Assembly: GCA_017311185.1 (NCBI GenBank)
Contig: JAESUZ010001514.1
Location: 2,232,001 to 2,296,000, forward strand
DNA: 64,000 nt
Reading direction: 5' to 3'
DNA from: Proteles cristata cristata
Lineage: Eukaryota; Chordata; Mammalia; Carnivora; Hyaenidae
In this document: positions 13,743 through 24,303 of the stretch, one piece after another
Position numbering within the stretch: the stretch's first letter is position 1
Layout: every line of letters starts with the position of its first letter
The notes under the pieces: generated by a model
The model's input: only the letters and a program-made list of their open reading frames with translations
The model's database searches: none
Told to the model about the DNA's origin: nothing
Position numbers and translations under genes: made by a program

Positions 13743-13757
13743 TCAATCCCAAAGCAT
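13743..13757 (-). other. uORF 1 in the PDGFRB leader
   Basis: A four-codon open frame, ATG CTT TGG GAT TGA, lies in the PDGFRB 5' UTR. The recalled human leader has a four-codon uORF at the equivalent place (ATG CTT GGG GAG TGA). Position and length therefore appear kept while two of the four codons differ. Minimal uORFs like this can lower translation of the main frame; that role is inferred. Confidence 0.6.
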
Positions 13758-13965
13758 CCTGCTGGAGGAGCAGGGTTGCCAGGAGGGCCGCCCCGGGTCT
13801 GGCCCTCGGTGTGGCAGGGCACAGTGCTGCCCCGCACCGCTCGTCAGAGGGGGCCCGGCTCTCTCCTTGCCGTCCTCCTCGTCTCTGCCTCCAACTTGTT
13901 CACAGAGGGCTCCTGCGTCCCAGACGGGATGGGCAGGGACTGCGGGCGCTGGCAGCCCCGGGAGC

Positions 13966-14110
13966 TCACACCACTGTGGGCTTCCCTGCCCCTCCCCCAC
14001 TTTGGGGGAAAGGCTGAAGGGCCGCCTCTGATTGGCTCAGCCGGGAGAAGGGGGGCGAGGGGGCGGGGAAGGTGGACGCGTGTGTCTGTTTTCAATTTCA
14101 GTTTCTTCCC
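13966..14110 (-). promoter_or_regulatory. PDGFRB: PDGFRB proximal promoter (TATA-less; CCAAT box, GC box, G-run)
   Basis: An inverted CCAAT box (attgg on plus, 14031-14035) lies about 65 bp upstream of the inferred exon 1 start. This agrees with the NF-Y-bound CCAAT element near -60 described for the PDGFRB promoter. A GC box (gggggcgggg, 14059-14068) lies just beyond. No TATA box is visible. A polypyrimidine tract on plus (14102-14190 with few interruptions) borders the element. The sites are read directly; factor binding is inferred from the family literature. Confidence 0.7.
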
Positions 14111-14404
14111 CCCTCTCTTTCTTTTCCCCCAAGTTTCTTGTTTTTCTTCCTCGTTTCCCTCTGCCTGCTCCCTCCGTCGCCTGCTCTCTCAGGATGTGAG
14201 GGGATGTTTAGAAATTCCGCAGCCCACGCCAACCGCTGAGTCACTTTTATTAAAAAGTGGCCTGGCCCCACTTGCCTGATGCCTTGCCCTGGTACCTGGG
14301 ACAGGGTCCTTTCTCTGTGCCTCAGTTTCCCCATCTATAAAGGCAACTCTGATAACCTATATGATCGATTCAGTTCACATCCATCTATTGAAAAACCATG
14401 CTGA

Positions 14405-14614
14405 TGGGGTACCTGAGTGGCTCAATGGGTTGAGCGTCCCACTTTGACTTGGGCTCAGGTCATGATCTCCCCTTCGGTGATTTCGAGCCCCATATGGGGC
14501 TCGCTGATGTCAGCTTGTCAGCTCACAGAGCACACTGTGGATCCTCTGCTCCCCTCTCTCTGCCCCTCCCTTTCTTGTGCTCTCCCATAAATAAATATTT
14601 AAAAAAAAAAAAAA
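14405..14614 (+). mobile_element. Carnivore tRNA-derived SINE (cat type)
   Basis: ggggtacctgagtggctcaa head, ggctcaggtcatgatctcc box region, ctctctctgcccctccc body, and an aataaatatttaaaa tail. It is forward in the PDGFRB-CDX1 spacer and is followed directly by an L2-like fragment. Confidence 0.88.
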
Positions 14615-15352
14615 CAAGTTAAGCACCAACTAAGTCCTAGACATAGTGCTGGGTTTTGGGAATGCAGTAGTGAGTAGGACACAGTCTCTGACTTCAGGGT
14701 GGCCCAGGCTAGTGGGAGAGACGGGGATGCACAGGCCGGTACCCCAAAGAAGGGCATTTAGAGGGGCAGCTCACTGAGGCTCTTTGATTATCAGTCACTT
14801 TTCAGAAGAAGAAACCCAAGGCCCAAGCGTGAATTGGTAGAGAAGGAAAAGAGACCTGCCCAGTGTCACCCAGTATAGCTCAGAGTTCCAGACGTATTCC
14901 TGCTTATCATCTCACAGCCCCTGGAGGACCAGGAGAGGATTATTTCCCCTCTTTATAGACGATGAAATGGAAGCCCAGAGAAGTGAAATGAGCTGGCTGA
15001 GCTCACACCGCAACGGCAGAACAAGAGTGGAATCAGCCCTCCTGGGCTACAGGATGAAACAGACACAGGTGATCTGACCCCGGTAGAAGGCCCATCCTGA
15101 CTGCTTCCCAGGCTCTCCCTTCCCCTGCCTCTCGTTCAGCCACTCAACAGGTATTTCCGTTACCTGCTAACGTTCCATTTCCAGCTTCTTGCCCTCCCTC
15201 CCCTACTGCGGTCTGCCAAGGCTCCTCCAAACTGGCTGGATCTTTGGTTCTCCCTACTTAGTCCCCCCTCATTTCCTCAGGCCACAAGATGTCTCTAGTC
15301 ACAGACTCCTGTCTCTTAGATGCCCAAGGGCATCATTTTAAAAGGGTGTAGA

Positions 15353-15579
15353 GGGGCACTTGCGCGGCTCAGTCAGTTGAGCACCCAACTCTTGATTCCA
15401 GCTCAGGTCATGATCTCTCGGTTCGTGGACTCCAGCCTCACAAGTGTCATCGCAGAGCCTGCTTGGGATTCTCTCTCTTCCTATCTCTGCCCCTCCCCTT
15501 CTCTCTCTCTCTCTGTGTCTCTCAAAATAAATAATTTTAAAAAGTGAAATAAATAAATACATACATACATACATAAAAG
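15353..15579 (+). mobile_element. Carnivore tRNA-derived SINE (cat type) with ATAC-repeat tail
   Basis: Head ggggcacttgcgcggctcag, then agctcaggtcatgatctctc, a CT-rich body and an A-rich tail that has grown into aataaata and then acat repeats (about 15556-15575). Confidence 0.88.
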
Positions 15580-16689
15580 AGTTTAGAGAGTTTAGTTGAG
15601 TCATCCTCTGCCCGCTGTATACATTGGGGAAACTAAGTCCCAGAAGGGAAAAGAAAAGTGTCCCAGGTCACACAGGTAGAGTCTGACTCTGCCCAGGGCT
15701 CCTTCCTTCCTACCCTCTGCCCCTCTGTCTACCTTCTTCTTCTGGGGGCCCCTGTTCATGGGGCAGGGGTGTTTGCCCAAGCTGGGATTTCATGCCAATC
15801 ACAATAGCACATCTTGATGTCATTTCTTGGTCTTATCTGAGTGAAGATTGCCCAACATTCGAGCATCTGCGCTGGGCCGCACAGAGGGAAAAGAATTCTC
15901 AGATGGGCCCTAAGCCATAGCGTGCAAGCTGTGAGAGATTCCAAAGAAAGGGGCTCTGGCCCAGCTTGATAGCAGTGGGGCCATAGGGGATGCCAGTGGG
16001 ACTCCAAAGATCACAGGGTCAGGCCTACACTGGGATTTATGCCCCAAGACTTTATGAATGCTTACAACTCCTAGCATTTGACTTGGCCAATCACCTCCAA
16101 AGCTTTGCCTTCATTGATGAGACCAGACAGTTCGGGGGCTGGGTGAAGGGGGTGGGGGTGAGGTCTGGGAGCAAGGAAGCATTTCAGCCCCTAATCCCCG
16201 CCCTCTCCCCAAACAAGTCCAGGAATGTGGAGATCCAGCTGTGGACTTGATTCGTGGCCTTGGATAGATACTTTTTCCTCTCTGAGCCTCAGTTTCCCCA
16301 TTTGTACATAAGAGGGTTGAACTCCTTGTGCTGGAAGGCCCTTGGGATGCTCTGTTTACAAGTGTCTTAGGTCGGACTCTGGTTCTGGAGAGGCTGGTGG
16401 GCCCCAGGGCGAGGGGACAGCTGGGGGCCAGAGATGCAGCACAGAGGGGAGGGGGTGGCTGGTGGTGGTTCCCCCGGGAAGCTGGCGGCGGCCGGTTTCC
16501 GGCCAGCCCAGCCGTCCGGCTGGCCCATCTGGAATCACTTAGCCCCTACCATCATTAACCCTTGGCAGGCACCAGGGCTGCTGTGCCTCCTCTCAGCTGA
16601 GATGGGGCTGGGGGGCGCAGAGCCACATGGAACACCACAGGGCACTCACCAAGGGCTGGACCGTTGAGGCAGAGGAGTCATGATGGACA

Positions 16690-16865
16690 GGGCAGATTCT
16701 AGAGCCAGAGAAAGAACTGGGCTGAAGTCCCAGCTTCTGCAATTCCAAGCTGCATGATCTTGAACAAGTGGCTTAAACTCCTGAGCCTCAGTTTCTTCCT
16801 CTGGCAAATAGAGCTAATTTAAGGAACAATTTGAAAGATTGTTGCAATGTCTAATGCTCTTCAAG
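16690..16865 (+). mobile_element. MIR SINE fragment
   Basis: gctgcatgatcttgaacaag, tggcttaaactcctgagcct and cagtttcttcctctggcaaa follow the MIR core. Confidence 0.65.
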
Positions 16866-17294
16866 AACTCAGTACAGCATCTGTAAGTGTGATTATGGAA
16901 ATACTGTTTCCCTCATTCCAGCTGCGGCTCCTGTGTGCTCCTGGGCCCAGCTGGTCCTTCTCTGGGCCTCAGTTTCTCCCGTGTGCTCTGAAGGGGTGGG
17001 CAGTGGACAGTACCCTTGAGCGGTGTAGCACTGTCAAGCTGGGGTAGTCAGCACAGCCCCCATCCACCATGGAAAGGACGGCCATGAATAGTCTCCCACC
17101 CGCCCGGATGCTGAGAGCCCGATCCAGCCTGGGACAATGCTTATGAGGAAAGGCTGGGCCTATAGCGGGCAGGCAGAGCATGGACTAAGGGGAATCCTGC
17201 CTCAGGTGGAGTGAGCGGGGTGCAGAGGGAGAAGGGGAGCTCTGGGCCTGGGATTCAGTGCTGCTTCACCCCGCTGCATGGGGTCACGCTCAAG

Positions 17295-17480
17295 GATTAA
17301 GAGCCTGAGCTCTGACATTGGAAATTCCAGTTCAGCTCTACCACCTCCTTAGCTGTGTGACCTTGGACAAGTTAAGTTACCTGAACTCTCTGAGACTCAG
17401 TGTTTTCAGCCGTGAAATGGGGATACACGTGGCTACCTCAGAGTCGTTGAGAAGCTTGCATGAGTGATGCACCAGGTGTT
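17295..17480 (+). mobile_element. MIR SINE fragment
   Basis: ttaagagcctgagctctgac, agctgtgtgaccttggacaa, gttaagttacctgaactctc and ccgtgaaatggggata match MIR over nearly its whole length. Confidence 0.72.
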
Positions 17481-17615
17481 TTATGCAAGGACTGGAGCAG
17501 AGCGAGAAAGCCTCACTAAGGGTAACAACTCTCCGGCGTCTCCTCCAGGAGCTGCAGCCGCAGAAGTCCATCACCAGGGCCACAGGGATCCAGATGCTCA
17601 TTTTACAGCCCAGAT

Positions 17616-17665
17616 GACTGAGGCCAGTGCCCGGAAAGTTGACTGAGGCCAGTGCCCGGAAAGTT
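17616..17665. repeat. Exact tandem duplication of 25 bp
   Basis: Positions 17616-17640 and 17641-17665 are identical, and the first six bases (gactga) recur once more afterwards. The repeat lies in the PDGFRB-CDX1 spacer. Confidence 0.95.
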
Positions 17666-18749
17666 GACTGAGCAAGGCTTTGTAATGCATAAGACCAGGA
17701 CTGGAAGGAATGCTTTTTGTCCAGACTCAGGCCCAAGCTCTCCCCTGAAGGAGGGAACCGGGCTGAACTGAACCCCCCTCCTCAGACCCCCCTCCCCCCC
17801 ACCCCGCCCACGCTTGTCAGAGCCGGAAGCCGCAGTTCTCAGTGGGGCAGGGGGAGGGGGGCCCGGAAAGGGCGCCTGAGTGGGAGAATTCCCACTAGGC
17901 CAGCTCAGCACTCACTCAGGCAGGGCCAGCAGCCACCACATCTGGCTCTCCCACGCTCCCAGCGCTGCCCCGCTCCCAGCTCCCCAGGCCCGGGGTGAGG
18001 AAGCAGCACACATGTCCCAGGCATCAGCACGGTCAACTTGGATGTCAGGGCCTGAAGTGTCCTGAGAGTGTGTCCATAGCACAGGCATGGAAACCGAGGT
18101 CCAGAGGGTGGAGAAGGCTTGTCTGAGGTTAGCAGAGAGACAAAGGCCCCGGAATGCAGGACGCCTGACCCCCCGCCCAGTGTCCTTCCACCCTGCATAC
18201 ACTGAGCAGGCAGATCCTCGTACCTGCAGCCGGGGACCCTGAATAGGGGTACAGTGGGGAATGCCTCTTCCCCTCCTGGGCACTCAACATGGTGGCTGTC
18301 TGGTTGGGCAGAAGAACCAAGGGGGGATTTCGGGCCACATTCCCACCCTAGATTCCTAGCGAATAATTTGAAAGACTGTCGCAATTTGTGATGCACTTAA
18401 AGGACTCAGTACATGTGCTGCTCTCACTGGACCAGACTATAGTGACCAAAGCCTGACGGGGTCCCAGGAGATAGGGCTTCGGGACCCTGCCTGCCTCGCT
18501 TGGCCTCTCCCAGGCTCCAGCTGACCTCAGTCTCAGTGCCCCGGAAATCAAGGGTGTGCCCTGGTACACACAGATGGTTCAAGGATCCTCAGAACAGCAG
18601 GGCCGTCAGACGCCACATATGTCCCCCTCACTGGACACACTGGGTCCCAGAGAAGGCTGGAGCCTGCAGGAGGGCACATAGCAAGACTGGAACAGACAGT
18701 GTCTGACCCCCAGGCTGCGCTGTCCCTCTTACCATTTAGCCACATGATA

Positions 18750-19220
18750 GAAATTAATTGAGCACCTACTATGGGCCCCGCCCTCCTAGGGCTCACAAGC
18801 AAACACCAAAGAAACCACAAATCAGTAATATCAAATTGTGATTAGTGTAATGACAAAGATGAATTAACAGAGGGGGCTTTTGTTTAGGTAGAGTAAGGCT
18901 TCTCTGGGAAAGAAATACTTCAACTGAAGTATGAAGTGAAGAGGCCACACACAACACAAGAGTGGGAACAGCGTTCTAGGCAGAGGGAACAGCATATGCA
19001 AAAACTTGGAAGCCAAAAACAGCTTGGGGTATTTGACCAGAAGGAAAAAAACGGTTGAGGCACAAAGAGGAGACATGGTGGGGTCGAGGCTGAAGAGGAA
19101 GCCAGGGGCCAGGCCTCTTGTGGGCCCAAAAGGAGCCTGGTTTTATCTTGAGGGGCAGGAGGGCCAGTGCGCGGTTTTACACAGTGACTAATGAGATCAG
19201 GTCACTGTGGGGCACTCTGG
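18750..19220 (-). mobile_element. L2 LINE 3' fragment, antisense
   Basis: attgagcacctactatgggc, followed by aatatcaaattgtgattagt, cgttctaggcagagggaaca and gcatatgcaaaaacttggaa, is the antisense L2 order, in the PDGFRB-CDX1 spacer. Confidence 0.65.
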
Positions 19221-19809
19221 AGGATGGGCTAACAAAAGCAACAGCAAGGGGCTAGTACCGAGGTTGTTGTGGTCGACAACGGACTGACTGGCCCTCCTCC
19301 AGCACTAGATTGTTCCTAGAGACTGTGGGAATGCACCTTATAGGGAGTTGGGACTTGTGGACCCCTGGCTACCACTGACTCACGGAGTGACCTTCCTTTC
19401 CTTCCCTGGGTGCTGTATCTCCCTTGAACAAAAGGTCAGATGCGCTGCTCCTTCGGATGAGGCTATTCTGCCCCCAGGGCTTTGGTTCCAGCATACCTTC
19501 TGCTCCCTAAGTGGCTATGAGCTGGAGGACTGCCTCCCTTCCCCACACGGGGCAGGAGGAGAGTCAGTGAGTCTGATTGTCGGGGACCAGGCAGCCTGAG
19601 AGCCTTCCAGTAGTACCCCTCACAGACAGCAGGTGACGCCCCAGCCTCTGGAGGATGAGAGGAAAAGGTGCTGGAGGGGGAGGTGGGGAGAGGGCTGCAG
19701 AAGGAAAGGACTTGTCACAGGAGTCCCAGCAACCACCCACGAGCCTCACATCTGCCCCCTGGAGATGGGCAGGGCAGGAGTTGCCATCCCTGCTTTCACC
19801 TCCAAAATA

Positions 19810-20024
19810 GCTCAGACTGGGTGGCTCCGCTGGTCAAGCGTCCCAACTTCTGCTCAGGTCATGATCTCATGTTGGTGAGTTCAAGCCCGCATCAGGCTCT
19901 CTGCTGTCGGCACAGAACCTGTTTTGGGTTCTCTGTCTCCCTCTCTCTCTCTCTGCCCCTCCCCTGCTTGCTCTCTCTCTCTCAAAAATAAAATAAACAT
20001 TTAAAAAAGCAAAAGAAAAAAAAC
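19810..20024 (+). mobile_element. Carnivore tRNA-derived SINE, 5'-truncated, with target duplication
   Basis: The body gctcaggtcatgatctcatg and the tail aaaataaaataaacattt are clear, but the first bases of the usual ggggcgcc head are missing. A 9-bp duplication, agctcagac, flanks it (19809-19817 and 20025-20033), so the left boundary overlaps the duplication. Confidence 0.82.
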
Positions 20025-20194
20025 AGCTCAGACAGGGAGAGTTCCTTGCCCAAGGTCACGGAGTGAGTCACGGCCCTTGGGCTGCAGTCTGGATAAGCCA
20101 AGAGCTAGCCCACCAGCTTCTCTTAAGCAATCCACGTCCAACAGAAAGCCCAGCCCAGAACCCTTCCTCTTCCACGGCCATAATCCTGTTTAGA

Positions 20195-20224
20195 AACCAA
20201 GTTATCACCAACCAAGTTATCACC
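20195..20224. repeat. Exact tandem duplication of 15 bp
   Basis: aaccaagttatcacc occurs twice in a row. Confidence 0.95.
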
Positions 20225-20839
20225 AAGATCTTTACGAGGCCATGTCTCTGCGCCCCACCTCGCGAGGCTGTGGTCAGGTATGTGAGAGTAGCCCAGAGGG
20301 AAGAGGGGCCACCAGGAAGCTAGCGGCAAGCAGGGGTCCAATATATAGCCGCTCCCCGAGATAGGGGCTGTCAGAGGAAGAGGCAGTGATGCGGTGGACG
20401 GGGGCTTCCCACACACAGTCCCAGTACCATGCCGGACCACTGTCTGAGGCGACCTGTCCCCAGTGGGCAGACGGGGACACTGAGGCCCAGGGAGGCAAGT
20501 GCTCCGGGTCACATGACAGCTAAGGGGGCTAACGTGGGGCGGGACCTGCCATTTCAGATTCCCAGCCTGGGACTTTTGAACAGGGTTACAGTGTTCTCAG
20601 GAGGGGGGAGCAGGGTGTCCCATCAGGGCTGTCTCGGGGCTCTGGTTGGAGGGGTCCACCTAAAGGTGACGGTAACGGGAGAGCTGAGGCTTTTTTGCAT
20701 GAGCCAGAGGAGGAAGAGGAAGCAGATATTTGTATAAGCAAAACCCCGGGTTTAGGAGAGAGACACACGCCGCGCACTATCTTCCCGGGCTGGCTTGCCT
20801 GGAGCGGAAAGGAAAACTTCCAGAGAGGCCACCGACCTG

Positions 20840-21010
20840 CTGTGCGGCCTCAGGGACAGTGACTTCACTTCTCTGAGCTCCAGCTGGTTCATCTGCAAGG
20901 TGGGGGTAACAAGACCCTACCTCACCCTCCGTGAAATAATACCTGCAAATGCCTTAGCCTGCTGCCTGGCACTTAGTGAATGCTCACTAAATAGTGGCAC
21001 CATTGTCATA
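20840..21010 (+). mobile_element. MIR SINE fragment
   Basis: tgtgcggcctcagggacagt, gacttcacttctctgagctc, ctgcctggcacttagtgaat and gctcactaaatagtgg match the MIR core and tail. Confidence 0.68.
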
Positions 21011-21669
21011 CTGCCATGGCATTATTGCTCCAGCACCAGGTGAGGGGTCGAACCCTGCATTCTCAGAGACAGGATGCAGGGACACTGAGCCGACGGTCAG
21101 AAGACCTGGTTCTATCTCCATCCAGTAGACCCTGACCTGCAGTGGGAACTTGGCAAAAATCCCTTCTTTCTTTAAAGGCTTCTAGGCCTCAGTTAACCTA
21201 TCTGTAAAATGAGTAGGTTGGCTTTCCATGGTCGGCGTGCTATGAAATTTATGTTGTCCTTACTTTCCTGCTCTAGGTGAGGGGGTGGCTTTTGGAGGGT
21301 CAGCAGGGCTGGGCTGAGGACCCCTTGGGCACTCTGGTTGGGCAGCGAGAAAGGCCAGTGCGGTCAGGAGACCCAGTCTCTGTGGCCCTGTGCCTGTGTG
21401 ACCTTGCCTAGATACCTGGACCTCTCTGTACTTCCTCATCCAGCAAATGGGGCCAGTGTGCTTTGCCCCACCCCTTCCCAACGCCCAGGGTTCAGGAAAG
21501 AGCAGGCCCAGGGTAAGGTGGAAAGAGAGGTCTACCCTCCGGAGGTGTCGGTGGAACAGAAGGCCCACCCCAACCTCCGCCCTGGGAGAGGACAACGCTG
21601 ACGGATCATGAGGCAGTTGGGATGACTCCCCCAGGCCTCAGGGCTCCCTGGTCTTGATCAGGGAAACAG

Positions 21670-21910
21670 TCCCCACTCTGCCTGCGAGGCCATCATCTCT
21701 CAGCCACCACCCAAGTCCTGGGCACCATCTTCATCATTTCTGGACACTGCCTGGCTTCCCTGCTCCTCGTACCAAGATGTAACTTCACCTTTATCTGTGA
21801 TTATTTGATTCATACATGCTTCTTCCCCGTCTCCCCCGCCACCAGACTGTGAAAACCCCAAGGGCAGGGCCTTAATACCAGAATACATATTTGTCAAATG
21901 AATGAACTCA
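21670..21910 (+). mobile_element. L2 LINE 3' fragment
   Basis: taacttcacctttatctgtg, ccgccaccagactgtgaaaa, cccaagggcagggcctta and the end atttgtcaaatgaatgaa match the L2 3' terminus. Confidence 0.65.
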
Positions 21911-23239
21911 CGAACAAATTAATTCCTAAACCTATTCCCAATCTCTGTGCTTTCCATGCAGGTCTGATTTAGCACATTGTTGGAATTAGAGGGCACCCAG
22001 AAAGCACCGACCTTCCTGCCCTCCCCCAACCCACAGCACCCGTGACTAGAGACCTCCAGCAGTCACTTGCATACCTCCTGTGATAATGAGCTCACTCTCT
22101 ATTTGCTGACAGCCCATTTCATAATGGACGGTCCTTTAGGGGGCACTCTATTATGGATGAGTGGAAACCTGTGTCTGTCGATGCCTACAACTTTCTCCCT
22201 CAGGTCCCAGGTCTGCCCTGCACCCCTCCCCAAACTCAGAACCTCAAGTCCCATTCTGGATTTTCTCTTCCTGTCCGAGCAATCCTGCTTTCGTCAACTC
22301 AGAGAGGAGAACCCAGCCCTCTTGGGCTTTTTCTCCCTTCTCTGTATACTTGCCAATTTCTTAGTGACCCCTCGGAAGAGAAATTCACCAACACGCCCCC
22401 TCCCTGACCTGGGAAAGGGAGCCTTTCCTGCAGAGGCGACCCTGTACTTATCCATATCACTGACAACCCCGGGTGGCCTCCTTTCCCCATGCTGTTGCAT
22501 AAACTTGGGCTTGGCCCCTTTCCTTTCTGCGCACCCCTGCTGCCACCTGCACATTGGAAAGAGCAACTCTGATCAGGAAGGCAGGCCCTGGGCTTACCGT
22601 CCCCAATTCTGTTATAGTGCCCGATGGAACCCCAGATGTACCAGATTCTGACCAGCTCCGGCTTCGGGTGGGTCACCTGTACGGTCACACAGGCCCCAGT
22701 GTTTAGAAGGGCCCAGTGCGCGGTTGAATTCTCTCCTGTCTTGAAATTCTTAATGATTTTTAACACGGGACCTCACATTGTCATTTTGCACTGGACCCTA
22801 TAAATTATATCCAGATCCTGACACATCTGTCTGTCTAGCACTGAAATGATGCCTACCTGCCCTGGCTAACTAATGTGGGGACCCAAGGGAGGGACAGGTG
22901 GAACAGATAAGACCCTGATTCTGTCCACCTTTTGGGGGCCACACGTCTCTGCACAGTTAGGGTGTCCCCAGGAAATGCTGGAGAGTCAAACACCATGGGG
23001 GGCTTCTGTGCAGCGCACTGGCACTGGACCCCACACCCCATGGAAAGGGAACCCATCTCCCCAAGACTTCCTGACCCAGGACCTTGTCCTCCAAATCTCT
23101 CAGCCTCACTATCCATTCCCAGCTCCTCAGCTCTTTTACACACGCCCCCTTGGGTAGCTGTGAAATGTTTACCAGTCTTTAATATGGGAGGGAAATGCAT
23201 GATGCATTTAAAATACCAATGGGGCCCCAGCTATAATAA

Positions 23240-23576
23240 ATGAACCAAAGCTTTTTGATCTTGAATCAACTGGAGAATTTTGCATACAAACTGAGTGTTA
23301 GACTCAAGAATTTGTGTTAATCTCTTTAGATGTGTTTAATGGTATACTATGTAAGAAAGTGTCGATGTGTTTTAGAGATGCATGCGGAAGTATGCAGGGG
23401 TAAAATGACACGGTGTTTGAAATTTGTCTTAAGATACTTTGGCAAAAAGAGGGGAGTTGATGAAATAACTGTTACAAACTCTTGATAACGGTTGAAGCTG
23501 AGTGATGGGTTTATAGTGGTTCGTTACAAATTCCACTTCTGTGTATGTTTGGAACTTCTTATTAAAATGAAGGCTG
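23240..23576 (+). mobile_element. L1M-like LINE 3' end fragment
   Basis: The stretch gttgaagctgagtgatgggt, followed by a ggttc..tacaaattccacttctgtgtatgtttgga motif and ttattaaaatgaa, resembles the 3' ends of old mammalian L1 elements. It is diverged and non-coding. Confidence 0.5.
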
Positions 23577-24149
23577 GGGGTGGTGGTGGAGGGAAGCGTT
23601 TGTTAAAAGAATTGTGAAAAATTCCCTAGAATGTCATCTTAAAGATGCCCCTCTTTAAGAACTTTCTCAAGAGAGCCAACTCGGGAAAACTTTCCAATTG
23701 TATGCAGACTCCTGCATGTGCATATGTGCATTTTCCCCGGAAAAACCTCCACAGCTTTTTTCGGAGGCTCAGAGGGGTCGTGACCTCTTCCCCCCACCCC
23801 CACCCCCCGCCCCCAAGATTAAGGATCTGCTACCTTACAGAGGGAACCCTGTTTGAAGTCAGGTTGCCTCCTCACCTCTAGCTGATCACCGCGGAGTGCG
23901 CCACAGGCCCGATGTGGCTGTGTGACGCTGGCCAGGCCGGCCCCTCGGATTGCTTTGCTCCACCTGTAAACTGGGGTCACGGATGGTCCACGCGGCCCAG
24001 GGAGGAAGGAGTGTCTGGGCCGCTAGGCCGTCAGCCTCGCAGGAGACCCACACCTAGCGATGCCTCGACGCTCGCCCGGGATGCGTCCTCCGCGCCCCCA
24101 CCCCCTCCAGGCCCCGGCCCGTCCACCTCCCGCTTGGGGCGGCAATTTG

Positions 24150-24303
24150 TCTCCTTTTGAACCCCCCGCCCCCGACGGGTTTCCCCCTTTGATTCGCGGC
24201 GCGGAGGCTCCCCCACCCCACCCCCGCTTTGAAATGCAAACCCGCCCGGGCTGGGGCCGCGGGCGCCCGGGGCTATAAAAGGCCTGGGTGGGGCTAGCGC
24301 GGC
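24150..24303 (+). promoter_or_regulatory. CDX1: CDX1 core and proximal promoter with TATA box and two TCF/LEF-type sites
   Basis: A strong TATA box (tataaaa, 24274-24280) sits 121 bp upstream of the CDX1 ATG end-to-start, inside a CpG-rich region. Upstream are two sequences fitting the TCF/LEF consensus WWCAAAG on the minus strand: ctttgat at 24187-24193 and ctttgaa at 24227-24233. An octamer-like atgcaaac follows at 24234-24241. Published mouse work places Cdx1 under Wnt/beta-catenin control through promoter TCF sites, so these are plausible functional elements. Transcription should start about 30 bp after the TATA box, near 24304; the recalled human mRNA starts slightly later, near 24321. 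Confidence 0.8.

Larger units (their letters stand above)
13527..13965 (-). other. PDGFRB: PDGFRB exon 1, non-coding 5' UTR
   Basis: Read on the minus strand, this block closely follows the recalled human PDGFRB 5' leader. Shared landmarks are the TCTGGGAC...CAGGA opening, CCAGACCC.GGGCGGCCC in the middle, and the end AGGACTTCCTGGAGGGGGTG...ACTGTGCCCACACC...CATCAGCAGCAAG. It stops at a consensus donor (AAG|GTAAGT), exactly where the human leader continues into exon 2 with the ATG. PDGFRB encodes the platelet-derived growth factor receptor beta, a class III receptor tyrosine kinase. Only its leader is here. The 3' end at 13527 is firm from the splice site. The 5' end near 13965 is inferred from similarity and could be off by tens of bases. 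The leader contains two short uORFs. Confidence 0.82.
14111..24149. other. Intergenic spacer between divergently transcribed PDGFRB and CDX1
   Basis: About 10 kb without a supported gene. It carries three cat-type SINEs (14405, 15353, 19810), several MIR and L2 fragments, an L1-like 3' end at 23.24-23.58 kb, and two short exact tandem duplications (17616-17665 and 20195-20224). GC-rich stretches at 16.38-16.53 kb and 17.76-18.00 kb might be regulatory, but nothing in the sequence proves it. Both neighbouring promoters fire outward from this spacer, so it is the natural place for distal elements of either gene. Confidence 0.7.

Noticed and set aside
22067..22651. 194-residue frame upstream of CDX1
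   Set aside because: No domain, leucine/proline-rich composition as expected from CT-rich DNA, and no splice or promoter context.
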